Assembly (NCBI GenBank): GCA_020746875.1
Contig: JAGTJL010000008.1
Location: 1,426,001-1,490,000, forward strand
Source of the DNA: Rhexocercosporidium sp. MPI-PUGE-AT-0058
Taxonomy: Eukaryota > Ascomycota > Leotiomycetes > Helotiales
Length of the DNA: 64,000 bases
Direction of reading: 5' to 3'
A model generated the notes under the pieces. That model saw only the letters and a program-made list of their open reading frames with translations, did no database searches and was not told the DNA's origin. Below are positions 54,713-64,000 of the stretch, piece after piece. The position numbers and the translations under genes are program-made. Numbering within the stretch: position 1 is the stretch's first letter; the number at the start of each line of letters is the position of its first letter.

Positions 54713-55578
54713 GTTCGTTCTCCGTCCATTCCTCTGCTCCACTGTCCAGGCCCGGGCTTAGTGACCAAAACCAAAACTCTATCCATCCTCCCCTGTCGCT
54801 GGACGCTGACGGAGCTTTAACTACCAGCCTGGTCCCGTGGCTTCGGCTTGCCCACCATTGCCACGCCAGTTCGAGAAGAGCACAACGCCGACGCCGATGC
54901 CCTGGATCCTGATCTTGACACTTCCGATCGTCGTCCCCTCTCGTTGGCTAGACGCGAGCTGAACGAAACGAAAGGAAGGAAAGAGTTCCGACAGGAAACC
55001 CAAAAAAAGGAAAAAGGGAAAAAAAGAAACAAAGACCGTCACCACAAACAAACAGCTGAACCACAATTGAAAGACATCTCGGCAAGGAGCTACGGTACCG
55101 GACCCTACAACACAGGATAGGCTTGCAGTCAAGAGGTGAGGAGTGGAGTCTAGTCCACTCACTGCCGCCAGAGTCTCAGACACAGTCAGAGAGGAAACAT
55201 TCGAGAATTCCCCTTTGTTCCATCTAGGCCCCCCCATCAGCAGCCGATCGACCACCAACTTCCTTCCATTATTCCATCTAGAAGACGCGGTGTTGCCCTA
55301 CGTTGCCATTTCGTCGGCACGCAATCGTTTGGAAGCTATCGGTGGAAAAGTCTATTCTGGAAGACTTGGAAAGAACTTCGTACCACCCACCCTCGCGACC
55401 TCGACTCGAATCTCGAATCCAAATTACCGACTGCGGTTGTGCCAGCCAAATCTCCCAGCTCAGTTCGTCTTCTGTGCATGATAGATTGTCACATGCTAGC
55501 ATGCCCGCGGGCACCAACTCCATTCTGAACATACAACTCAACAAATAATCATCTGGCGGGCAAGTCTACAACGCGCCA

Positions 55579-57652
55579 ATGGGTAACGGCCAGTCTGCCG
55601 TGTGCTTCTCAGACGAAGGTATGTGCATGATTCCGCTCTTGCAGATATTGGCACCGAACGACAGTCCCAAAATCCTCAATTGTGCGCTCGCATCTAGTCA
55701 GGAACATCTGCTAACCTTCACCCCCGCTACAGTGAACCTCAACCACTTCAGGCTGTTACGAGTTGTCGGGAAAGGCGCCTTTGGGAAGGTCAGGATTGTG
55801 GAGAGGAAAGACACTGGCTTGACGTTCGCCCTGAAGTATGCATATCTAATGTCCCTTGCTGGGAAAGTGCTGACATGATACCCTGAAGATACATTAGGAA
55901 GGATGAAGGTACGCAAGTAGGGATTTCCATACTGTAGCAGCTGCTGATTGGATATCTAGTCGTTCGATCCGAGAGCGTGCGGAACATACTGAGGGAAAGG
56001 CGGATGTTGGAGCATTTGAATTACCAGTTCATTTGCAATCTGCGATACTCCTTCCAGGACATCGAATACATGTGAGGGATGATATTTTTCGAACCCAAAA
56101 CGACTACTAATGGCATACCCAGGTACATGGTAATCGACTTGATGAATGGAGGTGATCTACGGTTCCACATCTCGAGGAAGACCTTCACGGAAGAGGCTGT
56201 GCAGTTTTGGATTGCGGAGTTGGGTTGTGCCTTGAGATATATCCACAAGCAGGGCATTATTCACCGAGATATCAAGCCAGACAATGTTCTGCTGGATTCG
56301 GAAGGTCACATTCACTTGGCAGATTTTGTGAGTGTCTGATTATGGCTGGAAGAGGACAAATTACTAATATTCACTAGAATGTTGCATCCGACTTCACTCC
56401 AGGAAAACCTCTGACGAGCAAATCGGGAACCCTGGCATACCTTGCACCAGAAGTCTACAAGGGAATAGGATACTCCGATGGAGCAGATTGGTGGTCATTG
56501 GGGGTCTTGTTCTACGAATGCATATATAACAAGGTGAGGAAGTACTGACTCTCCCCATTCGAGGTTTTTGACTGACATATGACCCTCCAGAGACCATTCG
56601 AAGGTAGCACACAAAGTACACTGGCTGTCCAAATCACAAAAGCCAAACCAAAATTTCCAGTGACTGACCCTCCGGTATCAATGCCATGTCTTCATGCGAT
56701 CAGCTCGTTCCTGGAGGAGGATCCAGCAAAACGTATCGGATCTGCAAGTTTCTATAGCTTCACAGACAACCCATTTTTCCGACCTATAGATTTCGAAGCT
56801 CTGGAGAGAAAAGAGATAGAGCCTGTTTTTGTCCCTTCATCCGAAAAGACGAATTTCGATGCCACATATGATCTCGAGGAGCTATTGTTGGAGGAAGCGC
56901 CATTAGAGGCTCGGGCTCGCAGGCAAAAGCCTAGAGAACAGCTCAAGGACGATGCAACGGAGAAGGAAATTCGGGAAGACGAACTATACAAGATGATTGA
57001 AGTCCAGTTTACGCCGTTCGACTACACAACTGCAGCGTATGACAGGTCTGTCCTCTTTCCCATTGCACACACTCTAACACTAACTAGGCTCGCCAGGTTC
57101 GTCGAAGCCTCTGATCCAAATGCCCCGACCAACACATCTCCGTCTGACTGGACACAACCTCCCCCGATCCCGCACGAGCAACCGTCCAACGTCGGCAGAG
57201 CAATCAGCAAGACGTCATCGAGAAAGAGATCGAAATCAAAATCACAAGCCTCGTCGGTTTCGGGATCACCACCATCGATGCCCCCACCACCGCTTCCCAA
57301 CGGACAGCCAAGTTCGATTTCAAGACAACAGGGACGTCAGGGTCCTAGCCAGCCTCCTCCTCTTTCGCCTTATCAGCCATCGTACAGCCGATCACAACGA
57401 CCAACTGGAACCCGGAAGGAATCAATGGGTGGTGGTATGCAAGTGGTATTGGGCGAGACAGGCAGCTGGTCTGATCTTGCCAAAAACGACACAACTTTAC
57501 CTGCGGATGCGAAGCTCGAGGTCGCACCAAAGCCAACGGGTATGCTCTCGTTCTTAGGAAGGAAGAAGGGTAGAGGGCACAGCCCGAAGCCTCAAGAGCG
57601 TGGAATTCTCGGCAAAGAGGGAGCGAGAGTGGTGATTAGCAGCGGGGAATGA
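55579..57652 (+). CDS. AGC-type Ser/Thr kinase, YANK/STK32-like
   Basis: Eight exons (55579-55618, 55733-55835, 55889-55908, 55960-56071, 56123-56327, 56378-56533, 56591-57045, 57097-57652) give 548 residues. MGNGQS at the start fits N-myristoylation. The kinase domain runs from about 19 to 285: glycine loop GKGAFGKV (26-33), Lys48, HRDIKPDN (139-146), and a metal motif that reads DFN (159-161) instead of DFG. SGTLAYLAPEVY and DWWSLGVLFYE follow. DFN, the DEVNLNHFRLLR lead-in and the order of motifs are features of the STK32/YANK branch of AGC kinases. The C-terminal 170 residues are Ser/Pro-rich and disordered, with poly-proline stretches. Substrates are unknown in fungi. Exon 3 is only 20 nt. 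Kinase activity is expected since other catalytic residues are present. Confidence 0.9.
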
Positions 57653-59923
57653 ATCCAACGATATGAACCTAGTATGAACAAGACACGAGAAGATGGCAGC
57701 CATCTCAACACAAAAGCAATAGACAGAAGCAACAGCGCGTTATCTGAAATACAGCGGGGGAAACCGAAGACGTGTAAACAAAGACAAATGTTTCAGCACA
57801 TACTTTGGGAGCGTTGAACGGAAAGGTAGCGTAGCGATGGAGGCGGGTTTGTCGATATTTCATGCATTGCGAGGTCTGGTCTGGTTCGGTTCGGCTCCGT
57901 CTGGACAAACAAGCGGGAGTTTCGTCAATTAATTTATGGTCATTGGGACGGAGCTTGTTTTTTTCTTTTCTCTCTGTCTTTGTTGATATGATCAAGGGCT
58001 GCTCTTGCTTTGGGATGGCATACGGTGTGGGGCATTGGGTATGGACAGGAGGGGTCAGGGAGAGCATCGGGAATAAGGGCCAGGGAGGACAGGAGGAAAG
58101 GCGAGAGCCCGCGACTATGATGTACTTGACCCATCCGGACAAATGCAGGATATACAGAGGCCTTGCTTAGATAGGGGTTAGACAGGTGTAGGAGGGGTGG
58201 GAAAGGGGTGGCTTGTAGATATGATACCAACATTAGTTTTTTCTCCTCCGATCTCCTTTTTTTTCTTTCTATTGTCAGGGTGTGACATTCCCTCACTCAT
58301 CCGCGTTGTGTTTTCCAGGTATATTTATTTGCTTGTGTTTAGCGAGTTGAGTGGACTTAGCCGATGTGAGTTTTAGACCTAGGTCTCGTTTGAAGTTTAA
58401 ATTTCTAGATAGGTACTGTACTCACTCTGGGTTCTGTTTACTTTGGTGTTTATTTTATTTTCTGTTGGTGTTGAGAGTTTATTTTTTCTGACGTCTAATT
58501 AGTCTGGCATTTATTCACCTTAATGTTTATTCACTATTCACTATTATCTATTCTCATCTCACCTCACTTCACTCTTCATCCCTTTCCAATCCGCTCACAC
58601 TCACCTCGTATATCCAATAAGTCCATCCACACCATCCACCTACCAAGTAACGCTCTACCTCCCAGTACGACGGCGTCATTTCCCTTCTTATGCTATTAAG
58701 CAGATGGAGGATCGTAGAAGACAGGAAAAGCAGAAAGGAAGAAGAAGGAAAAAGAGAGGACAGAAAGAGTGTATTTTAATCCCTCTCCCATCTTTTTATT
58801 CCCTCTTTATTCTCATTCACCGCACTACAGTAACTTAACATCCAATCCCCATTCCCCATCACTTAACCCCAAATAAGCATCAAGCAAGGCAAGTTTAACG
58901 AGTCGACATTCTATCGTACATGTATATACATCTCAAAAAATCCAAATGAGTTTCAGTCCATGAAGTCTGAGACTAGGAAATGAGTGAATAAGATAGGTAG
59001 GTAGAGAGAGGTGTATACCACTAGCTAAAGAACCCACAAGTACGAGGAGAAGGGGATAAAAAATATGGGATTGTATATAATAAACGACCCGATTCCGGTC
59101 GCAGGAAGAAGAAGAAGTGGGTGAGTGGGTGAGTGAGTGAGTGAGTCTCTATAAAGTTGTCACAAGTGAAGTTCTCGGACGGTAGCACAGACGTTTCTTT
59201 ACTTAGAGTAGAGCTTTAGAATGTAATTTGAAGTGAGGTGTAAGAGAAGTTGTGTGATATCGCCTCCTCCTGGGAGTACGTACACCTGCATTGGAATAAT
59301 TAGCCCGGCCTAGTATAAGCAAGAGCAGTACGTAGCTTCATGTTGAGGACGGATAGGAGTGAGGATCCTTTACCTTAGAAGTGAGTTGTTGACATTTACA
59401 ACCGCAGGTCGGACGGGAATGTTGACATGTCGTACTTGGCGAGGTTTGAAACTCCTCTCGTGACGACCTTTTGCTGCATCTCTACACATGACAGACATAT
59501 AACAAAGCAAGTACTCATTGGAGAGCAGTGTGGATTTGTGTAGATTTTCATTTCGTACTTGTAGCATTGCAAGGAAAAAAGGTGTGCAAGCAAGTAAAGC
59601 AACTAACTGTAAGGCACATCGAGCCAAGCCGAGCCAAACCGAAAAACTCCAACACATGATAACCATCAAGATCCCAATCCAGACCATTTCATCCCAACAT
59701 TCACAAAATGCGAAGGAGAAAAGTGCACCCGTCCATCCCCTCAGTAGAAGCAATCCGTAAGGAGGGGTGTTCATGTGTAACCTCCGACGCCGATTATGAC
59801 CATTCCATAATATATTCCGTGGCTCTCATCATGAAGACGGCCTTTTGTATTAACGCCTCCATATTCCATAAAATGCTTGCTGTCTGCTGCTGTTGGTGTC
59901 AAGTGGGCCGATTTCCAATGTAT
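57653..59923. other. Intergenic between convergent kinase and AP-1 genes
   Basis: About 2.3 kb without a supportable gene. T-rich and CT-rich sequence around 58250-58620 looks like a fungal promoter or leader, so a non-coding or very short transcript is possible. A (GTGA)n/(GAA)n run lies at 59105-59147. Part is 3' flank of the two genes. Confidence 0.4.
59105..59147. repeat. (GAA)n and (GTGA)n microsatellite
   Basis: Four GAA units followed by GTGG and GTGA units. Simple sequence, no coding context. Confidence 0.8.
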
Positions 59924-61975
59924 CTAAGCTCCAGGAGGCTTCATCTTGCCGCTAGTGTACGATTTCATGATCTTGTTGAAGTCGGATTCGTTGACTACCG
60001 CGCCGGTTTCCGAGCACTTGGCCTTCTTTTGGAGGTCCTTGCAGAGGAGGTCGAGGTCAAATTCACCATCCTTGACCTTGGGGCAGGCCTGTAAGCGATC
60101 CCTGGGATCTCAGTTAGCTATTTGTTCGGGTAATGAAAAGGACCTCGTTTGTAGTTAAGCGAGTCAGAGGTGAGGGTACGTACCAAATTGTGTTACAGCT
60201 CAGCATTTGTGCAGGATCCTCTCCTGGGACAACCTCATCTTCCTCATTCTGCTTCTCGTCGATTTGGGCAACCAGATCCTTCTTAGGTGGAGCAGGACTT
60301 GGTGCCATATTGAATGGACTAGTGAAGTCTCCCAAGGCAAAAGCGTCGGTGAAGAAGGTATCTCCAAAAGGTTCACTCGATAAAATGTTGTCTTGTGGCT
60401 CTCTGTAATCGCCGAAGAGTTGAGGATCGAATTGATTATTGTTTTGTTGAGCGAACCAGTCAATTCCGTTGATATCAAAGGCGGGGGTGTTAAAAGTTCC
60501 TGAATTCGCACCAGGCTCAGACATTGTACGTGGAATGGGATTGTTGGGGTTGCCACAAGCCATGTTAAGCTTATCGCAGAAGGTGAGCTCACCTTCGCCA
60601 GTTGCAATCGTTGCAGAATGTTCCTCGCCAATTGTGGTCAGTGTGCTGTCCAAAGGCTTGCTGTAAACTGGAGATTGCATAGTAGGCTCCGGAGAGGTAC
60701 CGCAAGATGAGCTTGGTCCATGGTTTGAATTCGACGATGCTGAAGGGGAGCTGTATGATGTATTGTGACCAGTACTCATGTTGCCATTAGCAGAATCTGT
60801 GCTGGATCTGGATCCATTTGAGCTGTTGTTATTGTTCGCAAAGTACTCGAATGGTGGAGACTTTCCGACGCTTTCAAGTAGTGAAGGGCTGAAAAGACCA
60901 GAAAGACTTGACATGTCTCCACTGTCAAGTTGAGCGGGGGTTTGTGTCAGACCAGCGCTGGAACCATTGCTTGCTGGGTACTGCAATGATTGATTGCGAG
61001 GACTGATTTGGCCCTTCTCAACTGGACTTAGACCTTGCTTGCTTGCAACAGATGGTGAAGTGGAACTCCTTGTAGGATTGACGATGGTAGTAGCTGGAGG
61101 TCCAGGGAGGCGACCAAATCTCGGGAATTCGAATTGAAAATTGACATCGTTGGGGTTGTTAAGTCCTCCATTGCCAAAGCCCTTGCCTGTAAGGTATGTG
61201 GGCAGGCCGCTGTTGAGGGAAGCATTGCGTCCGGCAGCTCCGCTGAGAGAAAGTCTCTTGCGGTACTCTCGCAACTCCATTGACATCTTCTCGATTTGAG
61301 CACGAAGAATGCTGTTTTCGTGGTTGGCCGACTCTGATGCCTTTTCAAGATCCTCAACCTTGGTCTCCAAGTCCTTCAAATGCTTTTCCTTGCGTTCCCG
61401 GAATGCCCGTTGAGCGGCACGGTTTTGAGCCTTCCGCTTCTGTTACGGACTATCAGCAACAGCCGCGAGCAAGATGGTCACCAAGGAGTACTCACCGAAG
61501 TTGGCTCAGATGTCAAGGGCTTTCGTCCTGGCTTCTTTGCAGCCTTTTCATCGCCCTCTCTTCGCTTTCCACCACCCTCTTCTTCGTTGTCATCATCGTC
61601 AGGATGGCTTCGTTTATCATGATTGTCGTTATCACCATCCGAAGATGTACCTGGCAGATTGCCAATCATTTGGGCTTGCGACTCGTTGTTGAAATCGCCA
61701 TAGTCAAAGCTTCCGTCGCCGTCAAACTCGTAGTCGTAATCAATGAAAGGGCTCTCCTCAAAGCCGTTCAGGGTAGCAGAACCCGGAGCCTGAAGAGGCG
61801 ATTCGGTGAAAGAGCCAGGCGCCATTGTATACTGATCCTTTGATTGGAGGTTGGAGGTATCTAGATTGGAGACTTTGTTATTGGAGTTTAGAGCCGCAAA
61901 CAGAAGCTCCTCTTGACGGGCAGATAGGGTAAATCGAGAGTTGACTGTAGCGGAGCGGGATTGAGTAGAATCCAT
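59924..61975 (-). CDS. YAP1: AP-1-like bZIP transcription factor (Yap1 homologue)
   Basis: Three minus-strand exons (61496-61975, 60184-61439, 59924-60101) encode 637 residues. The acidic N-terminus leads to a bZIP domain at 161-223: basic region KRKAQNRAAQRAFRERKEKH, then a leucine zipper. The n-terminal redox domain holds Cys448 and Cys455 (FCDKLNMACGNP), the same 7-residue spacing as Cys303 and Cys310 of yeast Yap1. The c-terminal domain has SCNTIWDRLQACP and LLCKDLQKKAKCSETG with Cys599 and Cys608 nine apart, again as in Yap1, embedded in the export-signal region. Peroxide forms disulfides between the two domains, hides the export signal, and the factor gathers in the nucleus to induce antioxidant genes. 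Intron 2 (82 nt) separates the c-CRD cysteines. Counterpart of napA and Bap1. Confidence 0.95.
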
Positions 61976-63474
61976 ATGGAACGTTCTCCGAAGTTAGATA
62001 GGAACTGAAGAGGCGACTGTCAGCAAGCAGTCCCAACCTCGTTTGACGTTGGTGAATTGGAGTAAGTAGGAGGGTATGGTGATGTCAAGAGAAGAAGACG
62101 AGGCGAAGCAGACGAAAGGGACAGACATACAAGAAGGTCGGCGTCAGCTCGCAGCAGGAATATGCCGACGGATATCCAAGGGGGTCTGACCCAGAGGGAG
62201 GTGAGGGGCTGGAAAGCGACAACGGCAGGGACAGGACAGGGCAGGACAATGGAATGGAATCGGGAGGGTAGGTAGGTAGATGCAGCCTTAGGAAGACAAT
62301 GTAGGTGACATAAGGTAGGGAGCGGAGAAGGATTTTCCAAAAAATCTTATGGATAGAGATAGAGACACAGTTTTGTTGACTGATCAATGGACATGGACAA
62401 GGGCTTCGACTTGACTCGAGAGGTTGACTGGTCTTGCACGAAGAGGGCTGGGTGAAGAGGGCAAGTCGAGGAGGGTGAGTGGTGGGCGCGGGATTATGGT
62501 GGGGAAGAGGGGGATGGAGCATTTGTAATCCGCTAAGTCCGGATTTCGAAGGCCGCAGAAGGCGTGCATGGTCGAGAACATGAGGTGAAGGCGGCATGGC
62601 ATGGATCATCCTCTGCTGCCCTCTCCAATAATATCATATTATATCTTCCTAGGTGGGTAGAACCCGGATCATATTGTCTCTCGTGTGACTCTTGCGGCGG
62701 GTGAGAAACATGCTACACTGACGCCATTGTACGTATGGGATGGATGGATGGATGGGTTGATGGCATTCTACGAAGTATTGTTTGTTTGTACTGGACTGTC
62801 ATCTATACTGTACCACACATACATGAAAGCTGATATGCCTCTTCGCCTTCGCCTCCCAAGTAGTCGATGTGGCAAAAGGTCCTCTTTCTTGCCCCGACAG
62901 GACAGGCTACTACCTAACGATGAGATCGAACTCCCCCAGGCACAAGCCGTCTTTAGCCAAGCCAAGAATGCAACATGCATGAAATGAACGAGGCGAGGCG
63001 CATACTGTACGAAACAGTATGTTTTGAAGAAGGGAGGGGAGAGTGGGGGATCTCGACTTAAATCGGGGGTTGGTCCTCGAGGTGTCAAAGGGTCGAACTC
63101 ACTTCGGCTTTGGTCTTTCTTTACTGTACCTACTCCGTACTTAGGACCACCTTGGGGCGGGGAGCTTTGGGTGGCAACTGTCAAGTCTCATTGCCTGTTG
63201 AGTTGTGTTGATCATGCAAAGTACAGGCATATCCCGTCTAAAGCAAAAGTCAACCTCAAGCCTGCACAGGTTGCATACTTGGATCGGAAGCTTTACAGTG
63301 AAGGGACTCGAAAGATGAACCTTCGCCCACATGTAAAACATCATGTGACCACGCTAAGACGCTTTCGGAGTGTTGTCTTGATCGACAAGACAACCACTCC
63401 ACTTCTCCATGAAGCTGTAAGAGCCGCGCTCCAGGGAACTTCTGGCCCTTTACCACCGCAGAAACACCTAAGCC
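61976..63474. other. Divergent intergenic region, YAP1 and BSD-domain gene
   Basis: About 1.5 kb. The C/T-rich minus strand from 62000 to 62600 is likely the long YAP1 leader. A (GGAT)n run lies at 62736-62756. CATACTGTACGAAACAGTATG at 63001-63021 is an imperfect palindrome. No gene seen. Confidence 0.45.
62736..62756. repeat. (GGAT)n microsatellite
   Basis: Four to five GGAT units in tandem in the YAP1 to BSD-gene interval. Confidence 0.8.
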
Positions 63475-64000
63475 ATGGATCTTGCCTACGATCACATCCA
63501 GGAGCAGGCCCTGGCTCCTGAGAATGAAGCAGAGAAGCAGCAGAAGAAGCCCGAGTCCACTCTCAACTCCGACTTCCAAGAAGCATACAAAGCCATCTCC
63601 TCAAGTCCATGGGGTGCAAGGCTAGGAGGCTTCTTCGGAAATGTAGTCAAGCAGGTGAGTGATACTCGCTATGCAGATGCAGTATACCAGACTCACATCT
63701 TTACAGGGCGAGTCTGTTTACAAGCAAGGCCAACAAGAACTCACTGCTGTTGGTGAAGAAGCAACCAAAGGATTTGAAGATCTGCGATCGTCCATTATCA
63801 GTCGAACCCGAGCCCTATCCACCGCGCAAGCACCGGTAGTCAACGATGCAGCCGACAAGGAGAAGAGCGGAGAGGCCAGCGGGGAGAAGGAGATCTCTAC
63901 AGAGGAGGCATTGAAGGAATCCGAGGGTGTTCTGGCTAGACTGCGATCCGAAGCTGCGAAGCGATTGAAGGAAATTGAGAAGGCTGAAGATGCTGCAGAT
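63475..64000 (+). CDS. BSD-domain protein, N-terminal part (cut by window end)
   Basis: Exon 1 (63475-63654) and the open part of exon 2 (63707-64000) give 158 residues; the gene continues beyond the window. The start MDLAYDHIQEQALAPENE, the block SSSPWGARLGGFFGNVVKQ-GESVYKQGQQEL across the intron, and SIISRTRALS match the front of fungal BSD-domain proteins related to fission yeast Dos2. The BSD domain itself should lie further right and is not seen. The visible part is followed by a charged coiled-coil-like stretch (VLARLRSEAAKRLKEIEKAE). In the family the role is poorly known; Dos2 is linked to heterochromatin and transcription. Assignment is from the N-terminal likeness only. Confidence 0.72.

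Larger units (their letters stand above)
52301..55578. other. Long gene-free stretch, right part
   Basis: About 3.3 kb before the kinase gene. Open frames are many but low-complexity and overlapping. The right half holds a C-rich tract (54088-54158), CCATGTG, CAG, CATCTG and CCAT tandem repeats (54241-54506), and a TACTGTACAGTA palindrome cluster (54663-54712). The part after about 54770 probably includes the kinase promoter and leader. One or more leader introns may lie here. Confidence 0.4.

Overview
The window is nuclear DNA of a filamentous ascomycete (Pezizomycotina). The gene set and wording of several proteins (PEPCK, Tco89-like, nimO/Dbf4-like, Yap1-like) suggest a Leotiomycete, but that placement is inference. 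Support comes from the many 45-60 nt introns with GTRNGT donors and CTRAY branch sites, compact single genes without operons, pyrimidine-rich leaders, and fungus-specific families. No prokaryotic or viral gene, CRISPR array, rRNA or tRNA was found. Twenty protein genes were rebuilt exon by exon, all in frame; the last one runs off the right edge. There is also one decayed gene, one non-coding inverted-repeat element, and several long gene-free stretches.

Layout. 1-9.8 kb: a Myb-like DNA-binding protein, a mitochondrial Htd2-type 3-hydroxyacyl-thioester dehydratase, a small cysteine-rich GPI-anchored secreted protein, and a lone isopenicillin-N acyltransferase-like (Ntn) gene. 10.5-12.6 kb: a pseudogene of a fungal family of unknown function. 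12.8-26 kb: Dom34/Pelota, an aldo-keto reductase with a GC-AG intron and an 11-nt exon, a disordered protein with a PIP-box-like motif and TQ repeats, importin Kap123, an unrecognised PPPY protein and a GNAT acetyltransferase. 29-40 kb: PEP carboxykinase, a TORC1 Tco89-domain protein, PAN2 deadenylase and an MFSD5-like transporter. 40.5-49 kb: UBC8 ubiquitin-conjugating enzyme, ketopantoate hydroxymethyltransferase, ATG12, ICP55 and a Dbf4/nimO-like S-phase kinase subunit. 49-55.5 kb: gene-poor DNA with a 782-bp element bounded by perfect 49-bp inverted repeats, a G4-capable tract and microsatellites. 55.6-64 kb: a YANK/STK32-like kinase, an AP-1/Yap1 redox bZIP factor and the start of a BSD-domain protein.

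Functional links are loose, as expected for a fungal chromosome. PEPCK (gluconeogenesis) and UBC8 (in yeast the E2 of the GID pathway that removes gluconeogenic enzymes) lie about 9 kb apart. Tco89 and ATG12 both belong to nutrient/TOR-autophagy control. PAN2 and Dom34 act in mRNA turnover and ribosome rescue. DBF4 and the PIP/TQ protein both have MluI-box-like sites upstream, which hints at shared G1/S control.

The most unusual observation is the UBC8 gene. The conserved E2 N-terminus can be rebuilt only if the transcript contains consecutive exons of 8, 3 and (after a 41-nt exon) a single nucleotide, each flanked by good fungal splice sites.
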